From DASSJM01 sp036280655 (GTDB taxonomy: Bacteria; Actinomycetota; UBA4738; HRBIN12), in assembly GCA_036280655.1 (NCBI GenBank), contig DASUQI010000016.1:32706-96705 (forward strand): a stretch of DNA of 64,000 bases, written 5' to 3'. This document shows positions 16,527 to 24,967 of the stretch, in pieces. The position numbers were made by a program, and so were the translations under genes. The first letter of the stretch is position 1, and every line of letters starts with the position of its first letter. The notes beneath the pieces are model-generated. The model searched no databases and had not been told where the DNA came from. It saw only the letters and a program-made list of their open reading frames with translations.

Positions 16527-18065
16527 ATGTCCTCAATGAGCGAACAGGCCAGCACGATTGAGGGCACCCCTAAGCGCCCGGCGTCACCGCTAAGTGAGCG
16601 CCTCTTTGAGGCCGCCGTGGTCATCCCCACCCTGATTCTTCTCAGTTGGTACTCGTATCGAGCGATCTCGCAACTCGGCCCAGAGCGGCAGTTTGAGCTC
16701 GTCCTCTGGGTCCTCCTCACCGCGGCTGTGGAGCTCGTACCGGTTCCTCTCTGGCGCGGCACGATCATCAGCATGGGATTCCCACTCATGATGGTGGTGG
16801 CATTCCTGTATCCGCCAGCCGCCGCCGCAGCCGCAGCGTTCCTTGCGGCCTCGGACCCTCGGGAACTTAAGCGCGAGGTTGGGCTTCTGCGGGCGCTGTT
16901 CAACCGGTCAACCATCGCCCTATCCATCTGGGCGGCGAGCGGGGTTTTCCATGGGTTGGTCACTTTCAAGTCGGACGAGTGGCTTCTCCTGGTGGCGGCC
17001 GCCTTAGCCGCTGTCGTGGATTACTTAGTAAATTTCGGCTTCATTTCCGTAGTTGCAAGTCTCCACTACCGAACGAGTCCAATTCGAGTCATCCGAGAAC
17101 TCCGTATCGGTCGGTTAAGTGAGTTCGTCGTTAGCTACCTGGGACTCGCTGTCTTCGGCTTGATTCTCGCTCTGCTGTTTAGGGAGAGTGGGTTCGTTGC
17201 CGTGCCAGCGATCGTTCTCCCGCTCCTCCTTGCCCGTCAGATGTTCTTCCGAAGCAAGGCGCTCGAGGAGGCGCACAAAGACCTCCAGGATCGCGAACAT
17301 GTCCTGCGGGCGCTTTCGACTCGGATGGCCGAAGAGCGACAGGACGAACGACTGCAGATCGCCGCCTTCCTCCACGACGACCTCGCGCAGCTTCTGTTCC
17401 GCCTCTCGATCCAGGTCGATGTTGCACGGCGGCACCTGGAATCGGGCAAGGTCGACGAGGCCGAGCGCATGCTGCTCGAGATCAAGGACACGAAGAACAG
17501 AACCTCCGATCGCATTCGCGCCCTGACCCGAGAACTGCACCGATCGCCGCTCGGGCGCGCCGGTCTCGAGGAAGCGATCCATGGATTCCTCATCGAGGTC
17601 GGGCGCGAGTCCGACGTTCGGTTCCACTCCGACATCGAGGAGATCCAACTCCCGGCGCCGATCGCGTTGCTCCTCTACCACAACGCTCGCGAGGCCGTGA
17701 TGAACGCGCTCAAGCACGCTCGAGCGTCGAATATCTGGATCTCGGTCGCGCAGCAGGGGGACGAGGTCGAGATGGTCCTGCGCGACGACGGGGTCGGCTT
17801 CGACGTGGAGGCGCCCAGCCCCGAGGGCCACTACGGGCTGACGATGATGCGGGAGCGGGCCACCGTCGGTGGCGGGAGCCTGACCATCGCGAGCGCTCCC
17901 GGCGAGGGCACGACGCTCACGGTGCGGTTCCCGACCTCCTGGCTCCAGGAGGAAGGAAGCCAAAGTCATCCTGAGCCTTCGACCTCGCAGATTTCCGCGG
18001 CCGGTGTTTCCCGCGGCGCCGTCCCGGTTCCTCCAGGCTCGCCGACGGAGTCCGTGCCCGCATAG
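16527..18065 (+). CDS. Multi-TM histidine kinase (HisKA_3/NarX type), second copy
   Basis: 512 aa. The architecture matches the preceding kinase: several TM segments in about residues 28-240, HisKA_3 with His283 in AAFLHDDLAQLLFRL, and HATPase with REAVMNALKHAR and RDDGVGFDV. ATG 16527 was chosen for the GGGGAAG site 8 nt upstream; an in-frame ATG at 16446 adds 27 residues. The last about 35 residues (Ser/Pro-rich) follow the end of the ATPase fold and are encoded antisense to the DUF5317 gene. No response regulator gene is adjacent. Its TM half is moderately rich in A and T, while its kinase half has the usual local codon use. Confidence 0.9.
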   Translation: MSSMSEQASTIEGTPKRPASPLSERLFEAAVVIPTLILLSWYSYRAISQLGPERQFELVLWVLLTAAVELVPVPLWRGTIISMGFPLMMVVAFLYPPAAAAAAAFLAASDPRELKREVGLLRALFNRSTIALSIWAASGVFHGLVTFKSDEWLLLVAAALAAVVDYLVNFGFISVVASLHYRTSPIRVIRELRIGRLSEFVVSYLGLAVFGLILALLFRESGFVAVPAIVLPLLLARQMFFRSKALEEAHKDLQDREHVLRALSTRMAEERQDERLQIAAFLHDDLAQLLFRLSIQVDVARRHLESGKVDEAERMLLEIKDTKNRTSDRIRALTRELHRSPLGRAGLEEAIHGFLIEVGRESDVRFHSDIEEIQLPAPIALLLYHNAREAVMNALKHARASNIWISVAQQGDEVEMVLRDDGVGFDVEAPSPEGHYGLTMMRERATVGGGSLTIASAPGEGTTLTVRFPTSWLQEEGSQSHPEPSTSQISAAGVSRGAVPVPPGSPTESVPA

Positions 18066-18579
18066 CGGCGACGATCAGCCAGATCAGCCCGGTGTACATA
18101 AACACGTCGCCGACGCTGATCGCCTGGCCGATCGGCTGAGGCACCGCGATCACATCGCCGAGGAATTGCAGGGTGTCCTCGTCGGTCATGAGGTGGTGCT
18201 TCGCCGCGCTTTCCAGCGAGGCAAGGACGTCCTCCTGGCCCGAGTCGAGGAGCGCCTGCGCCCGAACCGGCATGCCGCCGTTCGCCGCGATCACCGCGAA
18301 GTTGCACGCGAGCCCGATCAGGATCAGCACCATGCCGGGGACCCGGATGTTCACGGCGGCGAACACGACCAGCAACGTGTACGAGAGCGACAACACGAGC
18401 GTTCGGACCAGGAGATCGGTGCCCGAGGATCCCGCGGGCAGGGGGACGAACTGGATGCCGAGGCCCGCGATCGCGAGCCACCACCACCGGAGCCGCATCG
18501 ACTCGAACCGGGACAGCCGCCCGCCGGTGAGGTAGCCGACGGATACGCCGAACAGGATGACGAGGGCGAAGAGCTTCAT
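17917..18579 (-). CDS. DUF5317 membrane protein
   Basis: 220 aa. It has four to five hydrophobic segments (starting MKLFALVILFGVSVGYL), the family motif NGGMPVR around the middle, and ISVGDVFMYTGLIWLI before a basic tail of about 50 residues. These features match DUF5317, common in Actinobacteria and related phyla and of unknown function. Its last 149 bp overlap the 3' end of the convergent histidine kinase. The overlap covers the basic tail here and the Ser/Pro extension there, neither of which is conserved-looking. Confidence 0.85.
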   Translation of the reverse strand: MKLFALVILFGVSVGYLTGGRLSRFESMRLRWWWLAIAGLGIQFVPLPAGSSGTDLLVRTLVLSLSYTLLVVFAAVNIRVPGMVLILIGLACNFAVIAANGGMPVRAQALLDSGQEDVLASLESAAKHHLMTDEDTLQFLGDVIAVPQPIGQAISVGDVFMYTGLIWLIVAAMRARTPSASLEEPGRRRGKHRPRKSARSKAQDDFGFLPPGARRSGTAP

Positions 18580-18665
18580 CGATCTCCGAGGTGCAGGCCG
18601 CCGGATGCTCCCACGCCGCTCCGTCCGTGTCCACCGACCCGGGTACGCTCCTCGGCGTGGCGCGC

Positions 18666-20324
18666 ATGGTCCCGTTCCCGATGCTCCCGACGGACAGCGC
18701 CGCCGAACGGCGCCTCTACGAGGGGTTCCTCGCGCAGCTCGACGACGAGTACGTCGTGTACCACTCGGTCGACTGGGTCCTCGCCGGACCGAACGGCCCC
18801 GACGAGGGCGAGGCCGACTTCGTCGTCACGCATCCCGAGCTCGGACTGCTCGCGCTCGAGGTGAAGGGCGGTCGCCTCCACTACGACCCCGCGACGCGGA
18901 CGTGGTCGCAGACCGGGCACTCGGGTACGCACCGTCTCGACGAGGACCCGTTCCACCAGGCGAGCGACGCGATGCGCTCGCTCGAGCGCGTCCTGCAGGC
19001 GCAGCCGGGCTGGGCCGAGTGGCGCCCGAGCTACGGATACGGCGCGGCGTTCCCCGACGGGGTCTACGATCGAGACGCGCACCCCGGCGCACCGGCGGAC
19101 ATCGTGATCGACCGCGACGACCTCACCCGGCTGTCGCAGCGCGTCCCCGAGATCATGCGCACCTGGCAACGACGGGGGCGCCGGTTCGGCTCGCGCGGCA
19201 TGGATGCGGTCTCGCTTGCCCTCGGGTTCCACGTCGAGATCCGGACGCCCCTCAGGCTGCGGTTCGACGAGGAGGACAAGAAGCTCGTCGAGCTCTCCTC
19301 GGACCAGGCCTGGGTCCTGGCGTTCGTGACCCATCGCCGCCGGGCGGCCGTTACCGGCCCGGCCGGGAGCGGCAAGACCCTGCTCGCGATCGCGCTCGCG
19401 AAGCGGCTCGCGACGGCCGGACACCGGACGCTCCTCACGTGTTTCAACCGAAGGCTCGGAGAGCACCTGCGCGACTCCGTCGGGGACGTCGGCGGGATCG
19501 ACGTCGCCCACTTCCACGAGCTCTGCGTTCGGATGGCGGAGGAGGCAGGGATCGCGCTCCCGACCGACGACGCCACAGGGCCCGAGAGCCCGTACTTCGA
19601 GCACCGGCTGCCCGAGGCGCTCGCCGAGGCTGCCGAGCGGCTCGGTCCTCGGTACGACGCCGTCGTCGTCGACGAGGCGCAGGACTTCCGCGCGTGGTGG
19701 TGGCCGGCGCTGCTCTCGCTCCACTCGGACCCGGACGAGGGGCTGCTGTACGTGTTCGCCGACGACGACCAGAACCTCTACGGGGGCATGCTGCCGATCG
19801 AGGAGAAGGACCACGTCGGCCCGATCCCGCACAACCTGCGGAACACCAAGGAGATCGGGGAGTTCGTCTCGGTCTTCTACGCGGGCGACGCGAAGCCGAT
19901 CTCGCGTGGGCCCGACGGCCAACCCGTGCAGATCCTCGGGTACGAGGACGACGAGGCGCTGGCCCGGCTGCTCGCGATCGTGCTCCGCACGCTCGTCGAG
20001 GAGGAGGGCGTCCCGCTCGAGGACATCGCGGTCCTCACGCCGTCGGGCGACGGCAAGAGCCGGCTCCGGGGTCGGGGGTCGGTGGACGGGTTCCGGCTCT
20101 CGTCCTCGGTCGAACCGGGATCCGTGCTCGCGACGAGCGTGCACGCGTTCAAGGGGCTCGAACGGCCGGTCGTGATCCTCGCCGAACTCGGGGACAAGCA
20201 CGAAGAGGATCTGAACCGGTACCTGTACGTGGGCGGTTCGAGGGCGAGGAACCACCTGATCGTGCTCGCCGCGGAGCCCGTCGCACGCGAGCTCCGGAGG
20301 CTGACCGGGGTGACCGGCCCCTAG
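18666..20324 (+). CDS. NERD domain-containing UvrD-like helicase
   Basis: 552 aa. The N-terminal NERD domain (about 1-110) has the nuclease-like core GEADFVVTHPELGLLALEVKGG in pieces: Glu49, Asp51 and Glu65-x-Lys67. A superfamily 1 helicase follows with Walker A GPAGSGKT (231-238), Walker B VVVDEAQDF, FADDDQNLYGG and a C-terminal SVHAFKGLE with YVGGSRARNHL. NERD-helicases are thought to act in DNA processing or defence-related repair. ATG 18666 begins the domain; GTG 18657 is an alternative. Its stop overlaps that of the convergent decarboxylase within a shared CTAG. Confidence 0.88.
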   Translation: MVPFPMLPTDSAAERRLYEGFLAQLDDEYVVYHSVDWVLAGPNGPDEGEADFVVTHPELGLLALEVKGGRLHYDPATRTWSQTGHSGTHRLDEDPFHQASDAMRSLERVLQAQPGWAEWRPSYGYGAAFPDGVYDRDAHPGAPADIVIDRDDLTRLSQRVPEIMRTWQRRGRRFGSRGMDAVSLALGFHVEIRTPLRLRFDEEDKKLVELSSDQAWVLAFVTHRRRAAVTGPAGSGKTLLAIALAKRLATAGHRTLLTCFNRRLGEHLRDSVGDVGGIDVAHFHELCVRMAEEAGIALPTDDATGPESPYFEHRLPEALAEAAERLGPRYDAVVVDEAQDFRAWWWPALLSLHSDPDEGLLYVFADDDQNLYGGMLPIEEKDHVGPIPHNLRNTKEIGEFVSVFYAGDAKPISRGPDGQPVQILGYEDDEALARLLAIVLRTLVEEEGVPLEDIAVLTPSGDGKSRLRGRGSVDGFRLSSSVEPGSVLATSVHAFKGLERPVVILAELGDKHEEDLNRYLYVGGSRARNHLIVLAAEPVARELRRLTGVTGP

Positions 20325-21778
20325 CGCTCGGCCGACAGCAGCGACGCGCCGACGCGCGCTCCCACCTCGCGGGTCACGTCGACGATCAGGTCGACGTCCT
20401 CCTCGCGCGTCCGCCAGTTGACGATCGCCGGACGGAACGCCACGCGCCCCTCGTAGACCGTCGAGCCGAAGATCACCCGCCCGTCCTCGATCACCGCAGC
20501 CGCGACCTGTCGGTTGAGCTCGTCGAGCCGCTCCTCGGGGACGTCCGGCGGGCGGTACCGGAAGCAGACGATGTTCAGCGGGACGTCCCCCAGGCGTTCG
20601 AGGTCGGGGGCCGCGTCGACCCGGGCGGCGAGCCGCTGGGCGAGGTCGAGGTGGCGTTCGATGATCTCCCGGTAGCCAGCCCGACCGTAGGCGCGAAGCG
20701 TCGCCCACACCGCGAGGCTCCGGGCCCGGCGCGAGCTCTCGGGGCCCTTCGAGAAGTAGCCGGGGTGCGGGTCGTCGGGCGAGGGAAGGTACGCGGCGTT
20801 CAGCGCGAACGTGGGGCCCGACAGCGTCGGGTCGCGGACGAACGCGAAGCCGCAGTCGTAGGGCACGTTCAGCCACTTGTGGCCGTCGGCGATCACCGAG
20901 TCCGCCTTCTCGATCCCGGCGGAGAGGTGCGCGGTCCGGGGGGAGACGGCCGCGAACAGCCCGAACGCGCCGTCGACATGGAGCCATGCGCCGTGCTCGT
21001 GTGCGAGGTCGGCCATCGCGTCGACCGGGTCGAAATCGCCGGCGTTCACCTCCCCGGCGCTCGCGATCACGATCGACGGCTCGCCGCCGAGTGCGCGCAG
21101 CTCGGTCTCGAGCGCGGGGAGGTCGAGCCGGCCGGCGGGATCCGCGGACAGCTGTTCGACGCCGTCGCGTCCAAGGCCGAGCATCGCGAGCGCCTTGGTG
21201 TCGCTCGGATGCACGTACCCGGACGCGAACACGCGGGCTCTCGGCAGGCCGGCGAAACCCTGTTCGTCGATGTCCACGCCCTGCCGAAGCCCCCACCACC
21301 GGCGAGCGGCCGCGAGCCCGACGAAGTTCGCCATCGTGGCGCCGGTCGTGAGGACGCCGCCCCAGCCGGTCGGGAGCCCGAACAGGTCGAGGAGCCACCG
21401 GATCGACACCGCCTCGAGCTGCGCGGTGAGCGGCGCCCCGCCCCAGTCGCCGTTGTTCTGGTCCACGGCCGTGGCGAGCCAGTCCGCCCCGAGCGCGGCG
21501 GGCGTTACGCCGCCGGTGACGAAGTGGAAGTACCGCGGGCCGGACGAGGCGATCAGGCCCGCGGAGTGCCCGAGCAGCTCGGTGAGGGCGGCCACCGCGC
21601 CGTTTCCCTTCTCTGGCAGGTCGCCGCCCACGGACTCCGCGGCCTCGTCGGCCTCGGCCATCCGGACCCGCGAGTCGTCGAGCTCGGCCAGGTAGCGTTC
21701 GGCCTCGGTCGAGACGAGCCGGAGGACCTCGCCCAGCTCGTCGCGATCCGGTCCCGCCGCCTCCCGCGCCATCGCCAC
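20321..21778 (-). CDS. Pyridoxal-dependent group II decarboxylase
   Basis: 485 aa, the usual length for the aromatic-L-amino-acid/glutamate decarboxylase family. The PLP lysine is Lys301 in ADGHKWLNVP, the cofactor-binding Asp is in LHVDGAFG, and TTGATMANF binds phosphate. The substrate (aromatic amino acid, glutamate or other) cannot be told from sequence. GTG 21778 gives the full N-terminus; ATG 21772 is two codons later. It is divergent from the VOC gene with 60 bp between starts. Confidence 0.9.
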   Translation of the reverse strand: MAMAREAAGPDRDELGEVLRLVSTEAERYLAELDDSRVRMAEADEAAESVGGDLPEKGNGAVAALTELLGHSAGLIASSGPRYFHFVTGGVTPAALGADWLATAVDQNNGDWGGAPLTAQLEAVSIRWLLDLFGLPTGWGGVLTTGATMANFVGLAAARRWWGLRQGVDIDEQGFAGLPRARVFASGYVHPSDTKALAMLGLGRDGVEQLSADPAGRLDLPALETELRALGGEPSIVIASAGEVNAGDFDPVDAMADLAHEHGAWLHVDGAFGLFAAVSPRTAHLSAGIEKADSVIADGHKWLNVPYDCGFAFVRDPTLSGPTFALNAAYLPSPDDPHPGYFSKGPESSRRARSLAVWATLRAYGRAGYREIIERHLDLAQRLAARVDAAPDLERLGDVPLNIVCFRYRPPDVPEERLDELNRQVAAAVIEDGRVIFGSTVYEGRVAFRPAIVNWRTREEDVDLIVDVTREVGARVGASLLSAER

Positions 21779-21838
21779 ATGCTACCCACCGCCCTCCCAC
21801 CCTCGGGCCGGAGGGCGGAAGGGCCTACAGTCTTCGGC

Positions 21839-22225
21839 GTGAGCACGCAGGGACGTCGGCTCGTGTACCTGTACGTCGGCTCGAGCGACATCGGTCGCGA
21901 TCTCGGCTTCTACCGGGATCGGCTGGGCGGCGAGCTCATCTGGCGGTCGGAGGGCTTCGGGGCGGAGGTCGCCGCGGTGCGGCTCGGCGACGGACCGCTC
22001 GTGCTGCTCGCGGATCATCGGCCCGCCCCGAGCGCGCTGCCGATCTGGGCCGTCGAGGACCTCGACGACGAGCTCGCGCGGCTTCGCGCGGCCGGGTGGG
22101 AAGAGGGAGCCCGCCGCGTCGAGGTTCCAGACGGGCCGTGCGCGGTGCTCGTCGATCCGAGTGGGAACGAGGTCGCGCTGCTCGAACGAGTGCGTCCCGG
22201 CGTCATGGAGCGGCGGGGTGGCTGA
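21839..22225 (+). CDS. VOC (glyoxalase/bleomycin-resistance) family protein
   Basis: 128 aa. Two beta-alpha-beta-beta-beta modules are visible, with RRLVYLYVGSSDIGRDLGFY at the start and VLVDPSGNEVALLE at the end of the second module, as in most VOC proteins. The metal-ligand pattern is incomplete, so enzymatic activity is uncertain. Its 3' end overlaps the next gene by 8 bp, indicating an operon with the DUF2236 and HAD genes. Confidence 0.82.
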   Translation: MSTQGRRLVYLYVGSSDIGRDLGFYRDRLGGELIWRSEGFGAEVAAVRLGDGPLVLLADHRPAPSALPIWAVEDLDDELARLRAAGWEEGARRVEVPDGPCAVLVDPSGNEVALLERVRPGVMERRGG

Positions 22226-23105
22226 TCTCGGCTACTTCGGGCCGGGGAGCGTCTCTTGGCAGGTCCACCGAGAGGTGACGGTGCTGTTCGGCGGCGCCCG
22301 CGCGGTCCTGATGCAGGCGGCGCACCCGCTCGTGATCGCCGGCGCGCGCGAGACCGGCTTTTACGAGCGGAACCCGTGGCGGCGACTGCAGCGCACGCTC
22401 GTGCTCACGTACACGATCACGTTCGGGTCCAGGACAGAGGCGGACGCCGCAGCCGAACGCATCAACGACGTCCACGCGAGGGTCAAGGGCGTCGACCCGG
22501 TCACGGGCCTGCCCTACGACGGGCTCGACCCCGACCTGCTCCTGTATGTCCACGCCTGCCTCGTCGACAGCGCGCTGCTGTTCGAGGCCGCGACCGTCGG
22601 CCGGCTCGACGACGCTGGCCGGCAGCGGTTCCACGAGGAGCAGATGCTCGCCGCCGAGATGGTCCGGATCCCACGGTCCGCGATCCCGCCCACCGTGCCT
22701 GCGCTGCGCGCGTACCTCCAGGCGGTCTACGACTCGGGGATCCTGCGCGTCGAGGAGGCGGCGGAGCGGGTGGCGGCGCTCTTCCGAGATCCGCCGCGCG
22801 AGGCGGAGTGGCGGCCGGTGCTCGCCGGCGTGTCGCGGCTGGCGTTCGGCACGCTGTCGCCGGAGCTCCGGTCGATCTACGGGGTGGAGCTCACCCCCGC
22901 TCGCCGGGCGGCGATGCACGCGGCCTTCGCCGCGACGAGATGGTTCCGGCCGCTGCTCCCCGACCGCTTCCGGTTCATCGCGCCGTACCAGGAGTGGCTG
23001 CTCCGGCGCGCCGGGAAGCCCGTGCCGGAGCGCGTCACGCGTGCGCGCCGATCCATCGGCCTCCCGGTCGGCGAGGGCGTTCCGGGTCGGGCCGGCTCGC
23101 CGTGA
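22218..23105 (+). CDS. DUF2236 oxygenase (MpaB/Lcp-like)
   Basis: 295 aa. Typical features are the start FGPGSVSWQVHREV, LMQAAHPLVIAG with the putative haem-ligand His, and a central HACLVDSALLF. These match DUF2236, which includes latex-clearing protein and MpaB, b-type haem proteins. GTG 22218 was chosen because a GGAG lies 7 nt upstream and because it begins the family's N-terminus. It overlaps the VOC gene by 8 bp and the HAD gene by 4 bp (GTGA), so the three are co-translated. Substrate unknown. Confidence 0.88.
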   Translation: MADLGYFGPGSVSWQVHREVTVLFGGARAVLMQAAHPLVIAGARETGFYERNPWRRLQRTLVLTYTITFGSRTEADAAAERINDVHARVKGVDPVTGLPYDGLDPDLLLYVHACLVDSALLFEAATVGRLDDAGRQRFHEEQMLAAEMVRIPRSAIPPTVPALRAYLQAVYDSGILRVEEAAERVAALFRDPPREAEWRPVLAGVSRLAFGTLSPELRSIYGVELTPARRAAMHAAFAATRWFRPLLPDRFRFIAPYQEWLLRRAGKPVPERVTRARRSIGLPVGEGVPGRAGSP

Positions 23106-23890
23106 CCGAGACGGCGGGCCCGCGTCCGATCGACGGCGTCCTGCTCGACATCGACGGCGTGCTCGCGGTCACCTGGGAGCCGCTCCCGGGGGCCATCGAG
23201 ACCCTGTCATGGATGCGCGATCGCGACGTTCGGTTCCGGCTCATCACGAACACGACGACGAAGACGCGCGCGGACCTCGCGGGAACCCTGCGGCGCGCTG
23301 GGTTCGACGTCCGGGACGATGAGCTCGTCACGGCGGTCGTGGCGACGGCGGAGCACATCCGGACCCGACACCGCGGAGCTCCCTGCTACGTGCTCTCGGA
23401 CGGCGACGCCACGGCGGACCTCGAGGGCATCGACCTCGTCGACGTCGGCTCCGCCGACCTCGTGGTCCTGGGCGGTGCGTCCGGCGACTTCACGTACGCA
23501 ACGTTGAACGGGATCTTCCGACGGCTGATGGAGGGCGCCGAGCTGATCGGGATGCACCGGAACCTGTACTGGCGGACGAGCGACGGCCTCCAGCTCGACT
23601 CGGGCGCCTACATCGCAGGGCTCGAGGAGGCGACCGGACGCCGGGCGACGATCTGCGGCAAGCCGTCGGCCGAGTACTTCGACGCGGCGCTCGCGATGCT
23701 CGGCGTCCCGCGCGACCGGGCGTTGATGGTGGGCGACGACATCGTCAACGACGTGCACGGCGCGCAGGAGCTCGGGATCGCTGGGGCGCTCGTCACGACC
23801 GGGAAGTTCCTCCCGGCCGACCTCGAGAAGGCGCCGGCGCCCGACCACGTCCTCGAGACGATCGCGGACCTCCGGACGCTCCTCTCGTAG
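23102..23890 (+). CDS. HAD-IIA family hydrolase (NagD/HDHD2-like)
   Basis: 262 aa. HAD motif I is LLDIDGVLAVTWEPLPGA, with the DxDGV signature of subclass IIA. Motif II is ITNTTTKT, motif III includes the Lys of GKPSAEYF, and motif IV is MVGDDIVNDVHGA. These enzymes are phosphatases for small phosphorylated metabolites; the closest match by feel is the HDHD2/LHPP type, but the substrate is open. GTG 23102 overlaps the preceding stop (GTGA). Confidence 0.9.
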   Translation: MTETAGPRPIDGVLLDIDGVLAVTWEPLPGAIETLSWMRDRDVRFRLITNTTTKTRADLAGTLRRAGFDVRDDELVTAVVATAEHIRTRHRGAPCYVLSDGDATADLEGIDLVDVGSADLVVLGGASGDFTYATLNGIFRRLMEGAELIGMHRNLYWRTSDGLQLDSGAYIAGLEEATGRRATICGKPSAEYFDAALAMLGVPRDRALMVGDDIVNDVHGAQELGIAGALVTTGKFLPADLEKAPAPDHVLETIADLRTLLS

Positions 23891-23928
23891 GAGGCGCCGG
23901 ATCGACGACGGAGGCGTAGCCTCGAGCC

Positions 23929-24945
23929 GTGGGCTTTCGGCTCCGGGCCGGACGCGGCACGAACCTCGCGCTGCTGGTGCTCCTCGCCGGCGCGCTCGTC
24001 ACGGGCGGGATCGCCTTCGCGATCGGCGGGGGATGGGCCTTCTGGGCGCTCGCTGCGCACGGGGCGGTCGGGCTCGCCCTCGTCCTGCTCGCGCCCTGGA
24101 AGTCGGTGATCTCGGCCCGCGGGATCAAGCGGGCGCGCCCGGGGACGCCGGCATCGATCCTGCTCGCCGTCCTGATCGTCCTCACGACCGTGACCGGGGT
24201 CGGGCACGCGATGGGATGGTGGTCGAGCCTGCTCGCGATGCAGCTCCACGTCGGCGCCGCGCTCCTGTCGATCCCGCTCGCCCTCTGGCACGTCGTCCGG
24301 CGGTCGGTCGCACCCAAGGCGAGCGATCTCTCGCGTCGGAGTCTCCTGCGCGTGGGTGCGATCGCGGGCGGCGGCGTCGTGGCGTTCGCGGCGGTGGAGG
24401 GGCTGGTACGTGCGACCGGGATGCCCGGCGCCGACCGTCGCTCGACCGGCTCCTACGAACGTGGGTCGTTCGACCCAGCCTCGATGCCCGTGACGCAATG
24501 GCTGGACGACGAGCCGCCGACGGTCGACCCCGCGGACTGGCGGCTCCTCGTGCGGTCGTCGGGCGGCGACCGAACCTGGACCTACGACGAGCTCGCGGGC
24601 TCGGCGACGGATCGCCTCCGGGCCACGATCGACTGCACGGGCGGGTGGTACGCGACCCAGGACTGGTCCGGGGTGCGGATCGACCGGCTCCTGGAGGCCG
24701 ACGAGGACACGCGGAGCTTCGTCGTCGTCTCCGCAACGGGGTTCGCGCGACGGTTCCCGGTCACTGACGCCGCCGCGATGGTCCTCGCGCTTCGCGTCGG
24801 CGACCGCGAGCTCTCGGCCGGGCACGGCTTCCCGGCGAGGCTCGTCGTGCCAGGACGCCGCGGGTTCTGGTGGGTGAAGTGGGTCGAGCGCATCGAGGCA
24901 AGCGGCACCCCCTGGTGGTGGCAATCGCCGTTCCCGCTCACGTGA
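23929..24945 (+). CDS. Membrane-anchored molybdopterin-dependent oxidoreductase (sulfite oxidase fold)
   Basis: 338 aa. Three to four transmembrane segments fill residues 1-125. A twin-arginine-like motif (DLSRRSLLRVGAIAGGG, about 137-153) then precedes the periplasmic catalytic domain. That domain has the molybdenum-ligand Cys in TIDCTGGWYATQDWSG and the C-terminal GFWWVKWVERIE of the sulfite-oxidase/YedY fold. The TM part contains several His residues suited to haem b, so it may pass electrons to quinones. It starts at GTG 23929. Physiological substrate unknown. Confidence 0.87.
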   Translation: MGFRLRAGRGTNLALLVLLAGALVTGGIAFAIGGGWAFWALAAHGAVGLALVLLAPWKSVISARGIKRARPGTPASILLAVLIVLTTVTGVGHAMGWWSSLLAMQLHVGAALLSIPLALWHVVRRSVAPKASDLSRRSLLRVGAIAGGGVVAFAAVEGLVRATGMPGADRRSTGSYERGSFDPASMPVTQWLDDEPPTVDPADWRLLVRSSGGDRTWTYDELAGSATDRLRATIDCTGGWYATQDWSGVRIDRLLEADEDTRSFVVVSATGFARRFPVTDAAAMVLALRVGDRELSAGHGFPARLVVPGRRGFWWVKWVERIEASGTPWWWQSPFPLT

Positions 24946-24967
24946 CGGCCCGATAGGCTCAGCGGCG

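Noticed and set aside
18576..21800. 1074-codon minus-strand frame
   Set aside because: Antisense to the NERD-helicase and out of frame with the decarboxylase; no recognisable motif.
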